A stretch of DNA of 64,000 nt from NCBI RefSeq assembly GCF_014648775.1, contig NZ_BMRT01000003.1:372001-436000 (forward strand). The letters run 5' to 3'. Shown here in pieces: positions 20,377 through 30,870 of this stretch. A model generated the notes under the pieces. That model did not search any database. It was given only the letters and a program-made list of their open reading frames with translations, and was not told the origin of the DNA. Source of the DNA: Streptomyces abikoensis (GTDB taxonomy: Bacteria > Actinomycetota > Actinomycetes > Streptomycetales > Streptomycetaceae). Made by a program: the position numbers and the translations under genes. The stretch's first letter is position 1; every line of letters starts with the position of its first letter.

Positions 20377-21489
20377 CTACTTGACGACGCCGTCGGCCTG
20401 GGTCTTCGCCCCGTCGCCGTCCTTGACGGCCGCCTCGGGGATCTGCTGGTCGTTCTTCAGCGCCTGCCACAGGAGCGTGGACTGCTCCGTGAGCGGGACC
20501 ACGCGGTCCTGGTCGCGGGGGTCGGGGCCCACGGGGAGGGTCACCATGTGCATGTTCTCCGAGCTGATGCCCTTGAGGCTGTTCGCGAAGCCGTAGAGCT
20601 TGTCGACGGAGGCCAGGTCCTTGTCGGTGGTCAGCGACTTGGTGGCGGCGTCGGCGATGCCGTAGAGCTTGGTGGGGCTGGTGAACAGGCCGATGGACTT
20701 CACCTGGTTGATCAGCGCCTTGATGAAGGCCTGCTGGAGCTTGATCCGGCCGAGGTCGCTGCCGTCGCCCACGCCGTGGCGGGTGCGGACCAGGCCGAGG
20801 GACTGCTCGCCGTTGAGCTTGTGGGTGCCCGCGTCCAGCTTGAGGTGGCTCCACTTGTCGTTGATGGGCTTGGTGGTGGTGACCTCCACGCCGCCCAGGT
20901 TGTCGATCAGCTTCTGGAAGCCGGCGAAGTCGACCTCCATGTAGTGGTCCATGCGGATGTCGGTCATCGCCTCGACGGTCTTGACCGCGCAGACGGCGCC
21001 GCCGATCGAGTACGCCTCGTTGAACTGCTCGCGCTTGACCGCCGGGGCCGTCTTGCCGCTCGGGGTCACGCACTCGGGACGGGAGACGATGGTGTCGCGC
21101 GGGATGGAGACGACGCTGGCCTTCTGGTGACCCGCGTAGACGTGGACGATCATCGCCGTGTCGGAGCGGGAGCTGCCCTCGTCCCGGCCGTACTTGTTGT
21201 TCGCGCCGGCCCGGGAGTCGGAGCCGAGGACCAGGATGTCCATCGAGCCGTTGTCGATGTTCTGGGGCCGGTTCTTGCCCAGCGCGCCGTTGATGTCGAC
21301 GCTGCTGAGGTTGCCGTTGAGCTTGAAGTAGAGGAACCCCGCGCCGGTGCCGCCGAGCAGCACCAGGGCGCCGGCGCTCCAGGCGGCTATTCGGCGGCCC
21401 TTGCGGCGCACGGGAGGCTTGCGGCGGCGACCGCGCCCCCCGGCACGGCGGCGGTGCGAAGCCCGCGAACCCCTGCTGTCGTCGGCCAT
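20377..21489 (-). CDS. LytR-CpsA-Psr family cell-wall polymer transferase
   Basis: Type II membrane protein of 370 residues. The first 40 residues are highly basic and are followed by one membrane segment (about 33-50, [20 protein letters not shown]). The extracytoplasmic LCP domain shows [41 protein letters not shown], and the later [18 protein letters not shown] proteins attach polyprenyl-linked anionic polymers to peptidoglycan. It lies between rpmE and rho and is probably transcribed alone, as wide gaps flank it. Confidence 0.92.
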   Translation of the reverse strand: MADDSRGSRASHRRRAGGRGRRRKPPVRRKGRRIAAWSAGALVLLGGTGAGFLYFKLNGNLSSVDINGALGKNRPQNIDNGSMDILVLGSDSRAGANNKYGRDEGSSRSDTAMIVHVYAGHQKASVVSIPRDTIVSRPECVTPSGKTAPAVKREQFNEAYSIGGAVCAVKTVEAMTDIRMDHYMEVDFAGFQKLIDNLGGVEVTTTKPINDKWSHLKLDAGTHKLNGEQSLGLVRTRHGVGDGSDLGRIKLQQAFIKALINQVKSIGLFTSPTKLYGIADAATKSLTTDKDLASVDKLYGFANSLKGISSENMHMVTLPVGPDPRDQDRVVPLTEQSTLLWQALKNDQQIPEAAVKDGDGAKTQADGVVK

Positions 21490-21732
21490 GCGCTCCTCAG
21501 TCCTTCGCTGTACGTTCGCCCCCTGCTGGTTGACGGGGAAGTCTGCGTCAGGGTTGCACAGCGGATTCTGAGGACCGTCTTAGAAAACCTGTGGCGAAAG
21601 TGCGCCGTGTGATCGCGTTCCGCCCACTGCCACCTGCGATTTCGGTCATTCCGGGGGCACCGGTTCCGGCCATTTCGGCGGCGTCCCGCTGTGGCGGATA
21701 TCTCAAAAGGTCACGGGAAGATCACAAAAAAC

Positions 21733-21770
21733 GGAACCTCCCCCGTCATGGAGGTGACGGGGGAGGTTCC
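21733..21770 (-). terminator. Strong intrinsic terminator after rho
   Basis: On the minus strand GGAACCTCCCCCGTCA pairs with TGACGGGGGAGGTTCC over 16 bases with a 6-base loop, followed by GTTTTTTG. It lies 36 bases after the rho stop. It is among the few hairpins in the window with a clear T-run, which is striking as it ends the gene for the Rho terminator protein. Confidence 0.9.
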
Positions 21771-21806
21771 GCGGGCCCGTGAGGCCCTGACGGCGGTCGC
21801 CGGGGA

Positions 21807-23828
21807 TCAGTCGTTGCCGTTGGCCGGCGACGGCGTGGTCTTGGCGATCTGCATCAGGAACTCGGCGTTGGACTTCGTCTGCTTCATCTTGTCGAGGAGC
21901 AGCTCGATGGCCTGCTGCGAGTCCAGCGCGTGGAGCACCCGGCGGAGCTTCCAGACGATGGACAGCTCCTCGCCGCCCAGCAGGATCTCCTCCTTGCGGG
22001 TGCTGGAGGCGTCCACGTCCACGGCCGGGAAGATGCGCTTGTCCGAGAGCTTCCGGTCGAGCTTGAGCTCCATGTTGCCGGTGCCCTTGAACTCCTCGAA
22101 GATCACCTCGTCCATCCGCGAGCCGGTCTCGACCAGCGCGGTGGCCAGGATGGTCAGCGAGCCGCCGTCCTCGATGTTGCGCGCGGCACCGAAGAACTTC
22201 TTCGGCGGGTAGAGCGCCGTGGAGTCGACACCACCGGACAGGATGCGGCCCGAGGCCGGGGCGGCCAGGTTGTACGCGCGGCCCAGACGGGTGATCGAGT
22301 CCAGCAGGACGACCACGTCGTGACCCAGCTCCACGAGGCGCTTGGCGCGCTCGATGGCCAGCTCGGCGACCGTGGTGTGGTCCTCGGCGGGGCGGTCGAA
22401 GGTCGAGGAGATGACCTCGCCCTTGACCGACCGCTGCATGTCGGTGACCTCTTCCGGACGCTCGTCGACCAGGACGACCATCAGGTGGCACTCGGGGTTG
22501 TTGGTGGTGATCGCGTTGGCGATCGCCTGCATGATCATGGTCTTGCCGGTCTTCGGCGGGGCCACGATCAGACCGCGCTGGCCCTTGCCGATGGGGGCGA
22601 CCAGGTCGATGATGCGGGTCGTCAGCACGCCCGGGTCCGTCTCCAGCCGCATGCGGTCCTGCGGGTAGAGCGGGGTGAGCTTGCCGAACTCGGGACGGCC
22701 GCGGCCGGTCTCGGGCGCCATGCCGTTGACCGAGTCCAGACGGACGAGCGCGTTGAACTTCTCGCGGCGCTCGCCGTCCTTCGGCTGCCGGACCGCGCCG
22801 GTGACGTGGTCGCCCTTGCGCAGGCCGTTCTTGCGGACCTGGGCCAGGGAGACGTAGACGTCGTTCGGGCCCGGCAGGTAGCCGGAGGTCCGGATGAAGG
22901 CGTAGTTGTCGAGGATGTCGAGGATGCCCGCGACGGGGATCAGCACGTCGTCGTCGGCGAGCTGCGGCTCACCGGCGCCGAACTCCTCGCGGCCACGACG
23001 GCCACGACGGTCGCGGTAGCGGCCGCGACGGCCACGACGGCCACCGTCGAAGTCGTCCTCGTCCTGCGGGCCGCCCTGGGGGCCGCGGTCGCGCTGCTGC
23101 TGACGGTCGCCACGCTGCTGCTGACCGGCCTCGCCGTCGCGGCCGCCACGGCGGTCGCGCTCACGGCGCTCGCCGCGCTCGCCACGCTCACGGCGCTCGC
23201 CCTTCTGGCCGCGCTCGGCACGGTCCTGGCGCTCGCCCTTGGCCTTGCCCTCGGCGGTGTCGACAGCGGCCTCGGCCTTGGCCTCGGCGCGCTCCTCGAC
23301 GCGGACCTCGGCCTTGGCCTCGGTACGGGCCTCGGCGGCGGCCTGCTCGGGGCTGCCCGCGGGGGCGGTGGCGCGCCGGCGACGGCGCTCACCGGCCGGC
23401 GCCTCGTCCCCGGCCGGCTGGCCCGGGATCTCGATCTGCTGCTGGGCAGCCTTCTCGGCGGGCTTCTCGGCCGCGGCCTCGCCCGTACGGGCCCGGGAGG
23501 TCGCACGGCGCTTCGGCTTGGCCTCGGCCGCCGCCGCGGCGGCCTCGGTCTTGGCGGGCGCGGCGGCGCCGCCACCGGCCTGCTTCTCCTTGATGACCTC
23601 GATCAGCTGGCCTTTGCGCATCCGCGCGGTGCCCTTGATGCCGAGGCCGGAAGCGAGCTGCTGGAGCTCGGCCAGGACCATGGCGTCGAGGCCGGTGCCC
23701 GAGCGGCGCCGCTTGGGGGCGGTGGCAGCACCGGTGGCGGGCGCGGCGGGAGCGTCCGTGGCGGGCGCGGAGGCATTGCCGACGGAGCTGTCGGCGTTCA
23801 CGCCCATCAGATCGGTGGTGTCGCTCAC
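21807..23828 (-). CDS. rho: Transcription termination factor Rho
   Basis: Hexameric RNA helicase of 673 residues that ends transcription at Rho-dependent sites. The order is a Rho N-terminal SAP-like region ([20 protein letters not shown], about 57-76), a long low-complexity arginine-, glutamate- and glycine-rich insert (about 80-275), the RNA-binding S1-like fold ([20 protein letters not shown]), and the ATPase with Walker [17 protein letters not shown] and Walker [19 protein letters not shown]. The insert is typical of actinobacterial Rho and extends RNA binding. The gene has a 439-base leader region and a strong terminator. Confidence 0.96.
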   Translation of the reverse strand: MSDTTDLMGVNADSSVGNASAPATDAPAAPATGAATAPKRRRSGTGLDAMVLAELQQLASGLGIKGTARMRKGQLIEVIKEKQAGGGAAAPAKTEAAAAAAEAKPKRRATSRARTGEAAAEKPAEKAAQQQIEIPGQPAGDEAPAGERRRRRATAPAGSPEQAAAEARTEAKAEVRVEERAEAKAEAAVDTAEGKAKGERQDRAERGQKGERRERGERGERRERDRRGGRDGEAGQQQRGDRQQQRDRGPQGGPQDEDDFDGGRRGRRGRYRDRRGRRGREEFGAGEPQLADDDVLIPVAGILDILDNYAFIRTSGYLPGPNDVYVSLAQVRKNGLRKGDHVTGAVRQPKDGERREKFNALVRLDSVNGMAPETGRGRPEFGKLTPLYPQDRMRLETDPGVLTTRIIDLVAPIGKGQRGLIVAPPKTGKTMIMQAIANAITTNNPECHLMVVLVDERPEEVTDMQRSVKGEVISSTFDRPAEDHTTVAELAIERAKRLVELGHDVVVLLDSITRLGRAYNLAAPASGRILSGGVDSTALYPPKKFFGAARNIEDGGSLTILATALVETGSRMDEVIFEEFKGTGNMELKLDRKLSDKRIFPAVDVDASSTRKEEILLGGEELSIVWKLRRVLHALDSQQAIELLLDKMKQTKSNAEFLMQIAKTTPSPANGND

Positions 23829-24267
23829 GAAGGGGTCCTTCCCTGGAGCGGGCGTCGGCCTGTCTGGCTCGGCGACCGGTTGTGCTGTCCGGCTGCGGTC
23901 CTTCGTCGCGGACCGGGCCGGGGCGGTGGTCCGCCGGTTGTCACGGCGGAAGAAATCAGTGCGTTGCTACCGGCGTGAAGAATGAGGGAAGGGCACGACA
24001 TAACGCTTCACTCATGTCGCCCACGCCGATTCCGGAGCGTGCTCGAAACTGCTCAGGCAGGCTGCTCAGGCAGTTGGGGAGGCTCCCGGAAGAAAAGCGG
24101 TCCCTGATCGGGACACAGAGCACCGAGCCGATGTGGCTTCGGGTGCAGACTTGAGGTTAACACTACCGGATCCCACGAACATTCCCCCTCTCCAAGACCG
24201 GCAATCGTGTTTTTTCCTGGCCCGGGACACCCCCTGGACGCCCCGGGCACCGCTGTCTCGCCGCTGG
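23829..24267. other. Gene-free stretch between thrB and rho (rho leader)
   Basis: No open frame with a ribosome site or conserved motif was seen in these 439 bases. The stretch is lower in GC than its neighbours in parts and contains two exact 12-base copies of CTGCTCAGGCAG (24049-24060 and 24062-24073) near its middle. It must hold the rho promoter and leader. An autoregulatory leader is expected by analogy with other bacteria, but no specific fold was identified. Confidence 0.5.
24049..24073. repeat. Two adjacent 12-bp direct repeats in the rho leader region
   Basis: CTGCTCAGGCAG occurs twice in tandem with one base between, at 24049-24060 and 24062-24073. Each unit is also partly self-complementary (CTG with CAG at the ends). 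It lies about 220 bases upstream of the rho start. It could be a regulator site or an RNA structure; I know no matching motif. Confidence 0.4.
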
Positions 24268-25182
24268 TCAGGCGAGCGGCAGCACGCTCGTCCCCCCGGA
24301 GTCGAGGGCCAGGCGGTTCGCCGCCCATCCCTCGCCCGCCAGCCGTGCGACCTTGTCGGCCGCACCGTCCTCGACCAGCGCGAGCACCGTGGGGCCCGCG
24401 CCGGAGATGACCGCGGGGACGCCGTCCGCCCGCAGTCGGTTGACCAGGGCCACGCTCTCCGGCATCGCCGGAGCGCGGTACTCCTGGTGGAGCCGGTCCT
24501 CGGTGGCCGGCAGCAGCAGCTCGGGACGCCTGGTCAGGGCCTCGACGAGGAGTGCGGCACGCCCGGCGTTGGCGGCCGCGTCCACATGGGGGACGCTGCG
24601 CGGCAACAGGCCCCGCGCGGTCTCCGTGAGCACGGCGGCCGACGGTACGAAGACCACCGGAACGATGGAATCCGCCGGGTCCATCCGAATGGCCCGCGCC
24701 ACCCCGGACTCCATCCAGGCGAGGGTGAACCCGCCCAGCAGACAGGCCGCGACGTTGTCCGGGTGGCCCTCGATCTCGGTGGCCAGCTCCAGCATGGCCG
24801 CCTCGTCGAGCTTCTCGGCCCCGCCTATGGTCACCGCGCGGGCGGCGACGATGCCCGCGCAGATGGCGGCGGAGGAGGAGCCGAGACCCCGGCCGTGCGG
24901 AATGCGGTTGGCGCAGACGACCTCCAGGCCGCGCGGCTGGCCGCCGAGCAGGTCGAAGGTCGTGCGCAGGGACCGTACGAGCAGGTGACTCTCGTCGCGC
25001 GGGAGGGTTTCGGCGCCCTCACCGGCGATGTCGATGTGGAGCCCCGATTCCGCCACCCGGACCACGACATCGTCGTAGAGACCCAGGGACAGGCCGAGGG
25101 CGTCGAAGCCGGGACCGAGATTGGCGCTGGTGGCGGGGGTGCGCACTCGGACGGCAGCGGCGCGGAAGGCGGGACCGGCCAT
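24268..25182 (-). CDS. thrB: Homoserine kinase
   Basis: GHMP-family kinase of 304 residues that phosphorylates homoserine, the penultimate step of threonine synthesis. Motifs are VRVRTPATSANLGPGFDALG at the N-terminus, the ATP loop RIPHGRGLGSSSAAICAG, and the C-terminal AVISGAGPTVLALVE. The ATG at 25182 gives the usual length; a frame from 25236 adds an unconserved His-rich stretch, though the AGGAG ahead of 25182 is rather distant (about 12 bases). It follows thrC on the same strand. Confidence 0.95.
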   Translation of the reverse strand: MAGPAFRAAAVRVRTPATSANLGPGFDALGLSLGLYDDVVVRVAESGLHIDIAGEGAETLPRDESHLLVRSLRTTFDLLGGQPRGLEVVCANRIPHGRGLGSSSAAICAGIVAARAVTIGGAEKLDEAAMLELATEIEGHPDNVAACLLGGFTLAWMESGVARAIRMDPADSIVPVVFVPSAAVLTETARGLLPRSVPHVDAAANAGRAALLVEALTRRPELLLPATEDRLHQEYRAPAMPESVALVNRLRADGVPAVISGAGPTVLALVEDGAADKVARLAGEGWAANRLALDSGGTSVLPLA

Positions 25183-25501
25183 CGCTCGATGACTCTCCTT
25201 GGTGTGGCCGTGGTTGATGGCATGCGACATCCGCAAGGGCCGCGACGGCGATACCGCGTGGGGACGGCACGATCAGCGACGGGGCGGAGTGAACACAGCC
25301 TATCGAAGGAAGGTTCAGTGGCGACATAGGGCGCACAGGAGGCGCACGATGCGTGTCGCACTGCTACCTGTGCATCTGTCGGCTTTGCCGCAGGTGTGGG
25401 CAATCGTTCCGCAGGGCTGGGGGCACCTCCCAGCGGTAGCTGGGGGAGGGTGGGCACACCGGAACACCGGCCCGCACCACCCCGCTCCGCCCCACCGGGC
25501 G
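25183..25501. other. Gene-free stretch between thrC and thrB
   Basis: These 319 bases contain no convincing gene. A plus-strand frame beginning ATG CGT GTC near 25349 has a GGAGG ahead of it but runs on across the thrC stop in an unlikely frame, so it was not called. A hairpin-forming element sits at 25426-25450. The gap suggests thrB is not simply cotranscribed with thrC. Confidence 0.5.
25426..25450. terminator. Hairpin element downstream of thrC
   Basis: CCTCCCAGC, a GGTA loop, then GCTGGGGGAGG form a stem with one bulged base. It starts about 50 bases after the thrC stop on the minus strand, so it may be the thrC terminator. From memory, similar sequences recur in Streptomyces intergenic regions. 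Confidence 0.45.
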
Positions 25502-26593
25502 TCAGACGAGCCCGAGCTCCCGCGCAGCGACCCCGGCATCCACCGGAACGGTAAGCGGCTGCGGCGCCCCCGCCACCGCCCAATCAGGATCCTTGAGCCC
25601 ATTGCCCGTGACCGTGCACACGATCTTCTGCCCGGGATCGACGAGCCCCAGCTCGGCGGCCTTCAGCAGCCCGGCGACCGACGCCGCCGAAGCCGGCTCG
25701 ACGAAAACACCCTCCCGCGACGCCAACATCCGGTAGGCCGCGAGAATCTGTCGGTCGGTCACCTCATCGATCAGCCCACCGGACTCGTCCCGCGCGGCCT
25801 CCGCGAACTCCCAGGAAGCCGGATTCCCGATCCGGATCGCGGTGGCGATGGTGTGCGGCTCCTTCACCGGCTCCCCCCGCACGATCGGCGCGGAACCGGA
25901 AGCCTGGAATCCCCACATCCGCGGGTTGTGGGTCGAGACCTTGTCGGCCGCGTACTCGCGGTATCCACGCCAGTAGGCCGTGATGTTCCCCGCGTTACCC
26001 ACGGGAAGCACGTGAATGTCCGGGGCATCGCCCAGCGCGTCCACGATCTCGAACGCGGCCGTCTTCTGCCCCTCGATGCGCACCGGGTTGACCGAATTCA
26101 CCAGCGCCACGGGGTAGTTCTCGGAGAGCCCGCGCGCCAGCGTCAGGCAGTCGTCGAAGTTGCCGTCGACCTGGAGGATGCGGGCGCCGTGGACGAGCGC
26201 CTGCCCCATCTTCCCCAGGGCGATCTTGCCCTGGGGCACCAGGACGGCGCAGACCATGCCGGCGCGTACGGCGTAGGCGGCGGCGGAGGCGGAGGTGTTG
26301 CCCGTGGAGGCGCAGATGACCGCGCGCGCTCCCTCTTCCTTCGCCCGGGTGATGGCCATGGTCATGCCGCGGTCCTTGAAGGACCCGGTGGGGTTGGCGC
26401 CCTCGACCTTGAGGTGGACCTCGCAGCCCGTGAGCTCGGAGAGCACCTGGGCGGGGACGAGCGGGGTGCCGCCCTCCCGCAGGGTGACGACGGGGGTGTC
26501 GGCGGTGACCGGAAGACGGTCGCGGTATTCCTCGATGATGCCGCGCCACTGGTGGGTGCCGGAAGCGGCGGGACGGCTGTTGTTGGCAGACAT
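25502..26593 (-). CDS. thrC: Threonine synthase
   Basis: PLP enzyme of 363 residues converting phosphohomoserine to threonine. The PLP lysine is in [15 protein letters not shown], followed by [15 protein letters not shown]; the phosphate-binding glycine loop is [14 protein letters not shown]. It belongs to the short ThrC class typical of actinobacteria. The ATG at 26593 is 39 bases after the hom stop, which supports cotranscription with hom. Confidence 0.96.
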   Translation of the reverse strand: MSANNSRPAASGTHQWRGIIEEYRDRLPVTADTPVVTLREGGTPLVPAQVLSELTGCEVHLKVEGANPTGSFKDRGMTMAITRAKEEGARAVICASTGNTSASAAAYAVRAGMVCAVLVPQGKIALGKMGQALVHGARILQVDGNFDDCLTLARGLSENYPVALVNSVNPVRIEGQKTAAFEIVDALGDAPDIHVLPVGNAGNITAYWRGYREYAADKVSTHNPRMWGFQASGSAPIVRGEPVKEPHTIATAIRIGNPASWEFAEAARDESGGLIDEVTDRQILAAYRMLASREGVFVEPASAASVAGLLKAAELGLVDPGQKIVCTVTGNGLKDPDWAVAGAPQPLTVPVDAGVAARELGLV

Positions 26594-26632
26594 TGCTCTC
26601 GTTATCCCTTGTTCCCTGCTTCGCCTGACGCC

Positions 26633-27925
26633 TTACTCACCCTCGACCCGCATGATGCTGGCCACGTCGCGCACCGTGTCCAGCTTGCGGAGGGCCTCGA
26701 CCGTGGCCGACAGGGCCGCGTCGGTGGCCCGGTGGGTGACGACGACGAGGGATGCCTCGCCGTCCTTGCCCTGCTGGCGGACCGTGTCGATGGAGACGCC
26801 GTGCTCGGCGAAGACCGTGGCGACCTGGGCCAGCACACCCGGCTTGTCGGCCACGTCGAGGCTGATGTGGTAGCGGGTGACCACCTCGCCCATGGCGGAG
26901 ACCGGCAGGCGCGTGTAGGCGGACTCGCCGGGGCCGGTGGCCTCGGCGACCTTGTTGCGGCAGACGGCGACGAGGTCGCCGAGGACGGCGGAGGCGGTCG
27001 GCGCGCCGCCCGCGCCCGGGCCGTAGAACATCAGCTGGCCGGCCGCGTCCGCCTCGATGAAGACGGCGTTGTACGCCTCGCGCACCGACGCCAGCGGGTG
27101 GGTCAGCGGGATCATCGCGGGGTGGACGCGGGCGGAGACGGACTTCCCGTCGGCGGCCCGCTCGCAGATGGCGAGGAGCTTGATGGTGCAGCCCATCTGC
27201 TTCGCGGAGGCGAAGTCCGCGGCGGTGACCTCCGTCATGCCCTCGCGATGGACGTCGTCCAGCCGCACCCGGGTGTGGAAGGCGATGCCGGCGAGGATCG
27301 CGGCCTTCGCGGCGGCGTCGAAGCCCTCGACGTCGGCGGTCGGGTCGGCCTCGGCGTAGCCGAGTGCGGTGGCCTCGTCGAGCGCCTCGGAGTAGCCCGC
27401 GCCGCTCGAGTCCATCTTGTCGAGGATGAAGTTGGTGGTGCCGTTGACGATGCCGAGCACCCGGTTGACCCGGTCGCCGGCGAGGGACTCGCGCAGCGGC
27501 CGGACCAGCGGGATGGCACCGGCGACGGCGGCCTCGTAGTAGAGGTCCACGCCGTGCTGCTCGGCGGCGGCGTGGAGGGCCGCGCCGTCCTGCGCGAGGA
27601 GCGCCTTGTTGGCGGAGACGACGCTGGCGCCGTGCTCGAAGGCGGTGGTGATGAGGGAGCGCGCGGGCTCGATGCCGCCGATGACCTCGATGACGACGTC
27701 GATGTCGCCGCGTTTGACGAGGGCGGTGGCGTCGGTGGTGATCAGCTCCTGCGGCACCCCCTCGCGCACCCGGTCGGGGCGGCGCACGGCGATGCCGACG
27801 AGCTCGACGGGCGCCCCGATGCGCTGCGTGAGGTCGTCCGCGTGCGTCGTCATGATGCGCGTCACCTCAGAGCCGACGACTCCACAGCCCAGCAGCGCCA
27901 CCTTCAGCGGACGCGTACGCATCAT
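26633..27925 (-). CDS. hom: Homoserine dehydrogenase
   Basis: Oxidoreductase of 430 residues that reduces aspartate semialdehyde to homoserine with NAD(P)H. The nucleotide loop is VALLGCGVVGSEVTRI, the substrate region has VNGTTNFILDKM and GYAEADPTADVEG, and an ACT domain (about 350-425, SLDVADKPGVLAQVATVFAE) probably gives threonine feedback. I chose the first of two consecutive ATGs at 27925, preceded by AGGTCGG. It heads the hom-thrC pair. Confidence 0.96.
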   Translation of the reverse strand: MMRTRPLKVALLGCGVVGSEVTRIMTTHADDLTQRIGAPVELVGIAVRRPDRVREGVPQELITTDATALVKRGDIDVVIEVIGGIEPARSLITTAFEHGASVVSANKALLAQDGAALHAAAEQHGVDLYYEAAVAGAIPLVRPLRESLAGDRVNRVLGIVNGTTNFILDKMDSSGAGYSEALDEATALGYAEADPTADVEGFDAAAKAAILAGIAFHTRVRLDDVHREGMTEVTAADFASAKQMGCTIKLLAICERAADGKSVSARVHPAMIPLTHPLASVREAYNAVFIEADAAGQLMFYGPGAGGAPTASAVLGDLVAVCRNKVAEATGPGESAYTRLPVSAMGEVVTRYHISLDVADKPGVLAQVATVFAEHGVSIDTVRQQGKDGEASLVVVTHRATDAALSATVEALRKLDTVRDVASIMRVEGE

Positions 27926-27973
27926 CCGACCTCGTTTCTCAATACACCTTCGGTTGACCCACAGTCTCACCCA

Positions 27974-28000
27974 CTGGACGGGGAATTCCTCCCCGTCCAG
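27974..28000. terminator. Hairpin between lysA and hom
   Basis: CTGGACGGGGA pairs perfectly with TCCCCGTCCAG around ATTCC. It lies 54-80 bases after the lysA stop and 49-75 bases ahead of the hom start on the minus strand. It fits a lysA terminator; a role in the hom leader is the alternative. Confidence 0.65.
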
Positions 28001-28053
28001 TATCCGAGACCGCTGTCACCCAGGATTTTTTCTTCTGTTTCCGGTTTTTTTCG

Positions 28054-29445
28054 TCAGCCGACGTCGAGACGGAGGAGGTCCTCCTCCGTCTCCCGCCGGA
28101 CGATCACTCGCGCCCCGCCGTCCCGGACGGCGACGACCGGGGGGCGCAGCGCGTGGTTGTAGTTGCTCGCCATGGAGCGGCAGTAGGCGCCGGTGGCGGG
28201 GACGGCGAGGAGGTCGCCGGGGGCCACGTCGGCGGGGAGGAAGGCGTCCCGTACGACGATGTCGCCGCTCTCGCAGTGCTTGCCGACGACGCGGGAGAGC
28301 ATCGGTTCGGCGGTGGAGGCGCGGGAGACGAGGGCGACGGAGTAGTCGGCGTCGTAGAGCGCGGTGCGGATGTTGTCGGACATGCCGCCGTCGACGCTGA
28401 CGTACGTCCGCAGTCCGGGTAGCTCCTTGGTGGTGCCGACCTCGTAGAGCGTGAAGGCGGTGGGGCCGACGATGGCGCGCCCCGGCTCGACGGAGATCCG
28501 GGGCACGGCGAGCCCGGCGGCGCCGCACTCGCGGGTGACGATCTCGCGCAGGGCGACGGCGATCTCGTGCGGCTCGCGCGGGTCGTCGTCGGCGGTGTAG
28601 GCGATGCCGAGGCCGCCGCCGAGGTCGATCTCGGGGAGCTCGACGCCGTGCTCGTCGCGGACCTGCCGCAGGAGCCCGACGACGCGGTGGGCGGCGACCT
28701 CGAAGCCGGAGGTGTCGAAGATCTGCGAGCCGATGTGGGAGTGGATGCCGAGGAGCTCGAGCCCGTCGAGCTTGAGCGCCCTGCGGACGGCCTCGGCGGC
28801 CTGCCCGCCGGCCAGCGGGAGCCCGAACTTCTGGTCCTCGTGGGCGGTGGCGATGAACTCGTGGGTGTGCGCCTCGACGCCGACCGTCACCCGGATCAGT
28901 ACGCCCTGGCGCTTGCCGAGCCGCTCGGCGATGTGCGCGACGCGCACGATCTCCTGGAAGGAGTCGACGACGATCCGGCCCACGCCGGCCTCGACGGCGC
29001 GGGTGATCTCGTCGGTGGACTTGTTGTTGCCGTGGAGGGCGATGCGCTCGGCGGGCATCCCGGCGTCGAGGGCGGTGGCGAGCTCGCCGCCGGAGCAGAC
29101 GTCGAGGTTGAGGTTCTCCTCGTGCAGCCAGCGGACGACGGCGCGGGAGAGGAACGCCTTCCCGGCGTAGAAGACATCGGCGTCGGGCCCGAAGGCGTCC
29201 CGCCAGGCGCGGCACCGCGCCCGGAAGTCGTCCTCGTCGAGGACGTAGGCGGGCGTGCCGAACTCCTCGGCGAGCCGCTTGACGTCCATCCCGCCGACGG
29301 TGACGACGCCGTCGTCGCCACGGGCGACGGTCCGGGACCAGACACGGGGGTCGAGCTCGTTGAGGTCGGTGGGCGGCGCGACGTAGTGGCCCTCGGGAAG
29401 GACGTCGGCGTAGCGGGGCCCGGCGGGGTGGGCGGAACGGCTCAT
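28054..29445 (-). CDS. lysA: Diaminopimelate decarboxylase
   Basis: Fold-III PLP enzyme of 463 residues, last step of lysine synthesis. The PLP lysine is in [13 protein letters not shown]. Other motifs are [28 protein letters not shown], the phosphate site [11 protein letters not shown], and the active-site Cys in [12 protein letters not shown]. The ATG at 29445 opens [14 protein letters not shown]; the longer frame to 29610 overlaps the ArgRS-like gene and is a reading artefact. It lies 17 bases after that gene and probably shares its message. Confidence 0.96.
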   Translation of the reverse strand: MSRSAHPAGPRYADVLPEGHYVAPPTDLNELDPRVWSRTVARGDDGVVTVGGMDVKRLAEEFGTPAYVLDEDDFRARCRAWRDAFGPDADVFYAGKAFLSRAVVRWLHEENLNLDVCSGGELATALDAGMPAERIALHGNNKSTDEITRAVEAGVGRIVVDSFQEIVRVAHIAERLGKRQGVLIRVTVGVEAHTHEFIATAHEDQKFGLPLAGGQAAEAVRRALKLDGLELLGIHSHIGSQIFDTSGFEVAAHRVVGLLRQVRDEHGVELPEIDLGGGLGIAYTADDDPREPHEIAVALREIVTRECGAAGLAVPRISVEPGRAIVGPTAFTLYEVGTTKELPGLRTYVSVDGGMSDNIRTALYDADYSVALVSRASTAEPMLSRVVGKHCESGDIVVRDAFLPADVAPGDLLAVPATGAYCRSMASNYNHALRPPVVAVRDGGARVIVRRETEEDLLRLDVG

Positions 29446-29462
29446 GACTGGCGATCCCCTTG

Positions 29463-30287
29463 TTACAGGTGTGCGGGTGCGGTGATGCCGAGCTGGGTCA
29501 GGCCGTTGGCCAGCACCTTGCCCGTGGCCTCGGCGAGGGCCAGGCGGGCGCGGTGAACGGCCAAGGGTTTCTCGTCGCCGCGAGGCAGGACGGCACAGCC
29601 GGTCTGCCATCTCAGGAAGGCGTCGGCGGTCCGCTCCAGGTGCCGGGCGAGCCGCTCGGGGGCGCGGGCTGCGCTGACGCGCGCGTGGTCGGCGAGGGCG
29701 CCGAGGAGGGGGCCGGCCGCACTGCTGTCGACGGCCCCGGGAAGCGAGTCGAACCCGAGGTCACGGGCGTTCCGGGAGAGCGCCCGCGCCCGGGCGTGGG
29801 CGTACCGGACGCGGAACAGCGGATTGCTGTCCTTCTGCACGAGCAGCAGGGACCGGTCGAGGCCGGGCGGGGAGACCGCGCTCCACCGAGCGGCGTCACC
29901 ACCGAGCCGAGCGACGTCTTCCACCGAAGGCGACAGCGGCAACGATTCCTGCTCATACTCCGCCGCGAACACCTCCCGGACGATCTCCTCACCCGAGGCG
30001 CCGTCTCCGTCGAGGGTGATGTTGAGGAAGCCGGGCCCGGCGATGTCGACGCGAGCGATGCCGGGCCGGGCGGCAAGCCGGCGCCGCAACACCTCAGCGA
30101 TCTCCAGGGCGGGTCGGTCGCCGCCCTTGGCGAGCTGCAGGGCCACATTGGTGGCGTAGTCACCACAGCCGGGACGGGGGGGCACCCGCACGCTGACCCG
30201 CTCCGGCACGGGCACGCGCAGCTCGTCGTCCTCGACGGCGCGGCGCACGGTGTGCAACACGGTGCGGGACAGATCGGCGGGGGTCAC
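29463..30287 (-). CDS. ArgRS-like protein lacking the catalytic domain (N-terminal Add-1 and DALR domains)
   Basis: A 274-residue protein with two pieces of arginyl-tRNA synthetase. Residues 1-110 resemble the Arg-tRNA synthetase N-terminal domain ([13 protein letters not shown], and [17 protein letters not shown]). Residues 150-274 resemble the DALR anticodon-binding domain ([15 protein letters not shown], ending in [21 protein letters not shown]). The class I catalytic core with HIGH and KMSKS-type motifs is absent, so it cannot charge tRNA. GTG start at 30287. The gene lies just upstream of lysA, as in other streptomycetes. A role in tRNA binding or in regulating lysine or arginine genes is only inference. 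Confidence 0.8.
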   Translation of the reverse strand: MTPADLSRTVLHTVRRAVEDDELRVPVPERVSVRVPPRPGCGDYATNVALQLAKGGDRPALEIAEVLRRRLAARPGIARVDIAGPGFLNITLDGDGASGEEIVREVFAAEYEQESLPLSPSVEDVARLGGDAARWSAVSPPGLDRSLLLVQKDSNPLFRVRYAHARARALSRNARDLGFDSLPGAVDSSAAGPLLGALADHARVSAARAPERLARHLERTADAFLRWQTGCAVLPRGDEKPLAVHRARLALAEATGKVLANGLTQLGITAPAHL

Positions 30288-30331
30288 AGGGCAAGCCTAG
30301 GGGAGAAGGTGCCGCGGTCCGCGAACCGGTT

Positions 30332-30766
30332 TCACCCTGCGGGACGCACGACGGACTCGGCGCCCCCCGGCGCCCCCTCCGCCTCCACCTCCGGCCACCC
30401 CACCAGCCTCCGCACGAGCCGCACCATCTCGGCCGGCTCGAACGGCTTGGCCAGGAACGCGTCCGCCCCGGCGGACCAGCCGCTCTCGATCTCATAGGGG
30501 GTGCAGGCGCTGATGATCGCGATCGGAATGTCCCGCGTCCGCGCGTCGGCCCGCAGCCGGGCGGCCGTGTTGAGCCCGTCGAGCCGGGGCATCACGACAT
30601 CCAGGGTCACCGCATCGGGCCGCACCCGGTGCACGATCTCCAGACACTCGGCACCATCGGCCGCGGTCACGACCTCAAAGCCCTCCAGCTCGAGGTTGAC
30701 CCTGATCAACTGCCGGATGACCTTGTTGTCGTCCACAACAAGGACCCGGCCGGACAAGCCAGGCAC
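30332..30766 (-). CDS. Single-domain response regulator
   Basis: A 144-residue receiver protein with no output domain. The acidic pocket is VVDDNK, the phospho-acceptor is D56 in AVTLDVVMPRLDGL, and the conserved Lys is in FLAKPFEPAEM. The C-terminal 25 residues are Pro, Gly and Glu-rich. I chose GTG at 30766 giving MPGLSGRVLVVDD; the upstream frame is arginine-rich and unlike a protein. There is no kinase gene next to it, so its partner is elsewhere. It probably acts by protein contact in phosphorelay or complex assembly. Confidence 0.85.
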   Translation of the reverse strand: MPGLSGRVLVVDDNKVIRQLIRVNLELEGFEVVTAADGAECLEIVHRVRPDAVTLDVVMPRLDGLNTAARLRADARTRDIPIAIISACTPYEIESGWSAGADAFLAKPFEPAEMVRLVRRLVGWPEVEAEGAPGGAESVVRPAG

Positions 30767-30870
30767 AACCCGAGAGTAGGCGCGCCCCCGCCCCCGCGTC
30801 CGGGTTTTCCCCACTTCCACCCCTCCCGAGCGACCACCCGGCCTCCTCCCGCCGCCCTTTTCGATCAAGG

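Noticed and set aside
25349..25500. A plus-strand small gene starting ATG CGT GTC GCA after a GGAGG
   Set aside because: It has a fair ribosome site, but the frame runs on antisense into thrC and hom with no sensible stop or motif, so it is not supported.
27926..28053. A threonine or isoleucine attenuator or T-box before hom
   Set aside because: Only one hairpin is seen, with no leader peptide rich in Thr or Ile codons and no T-box sequence; it fits a lysA terminator better.
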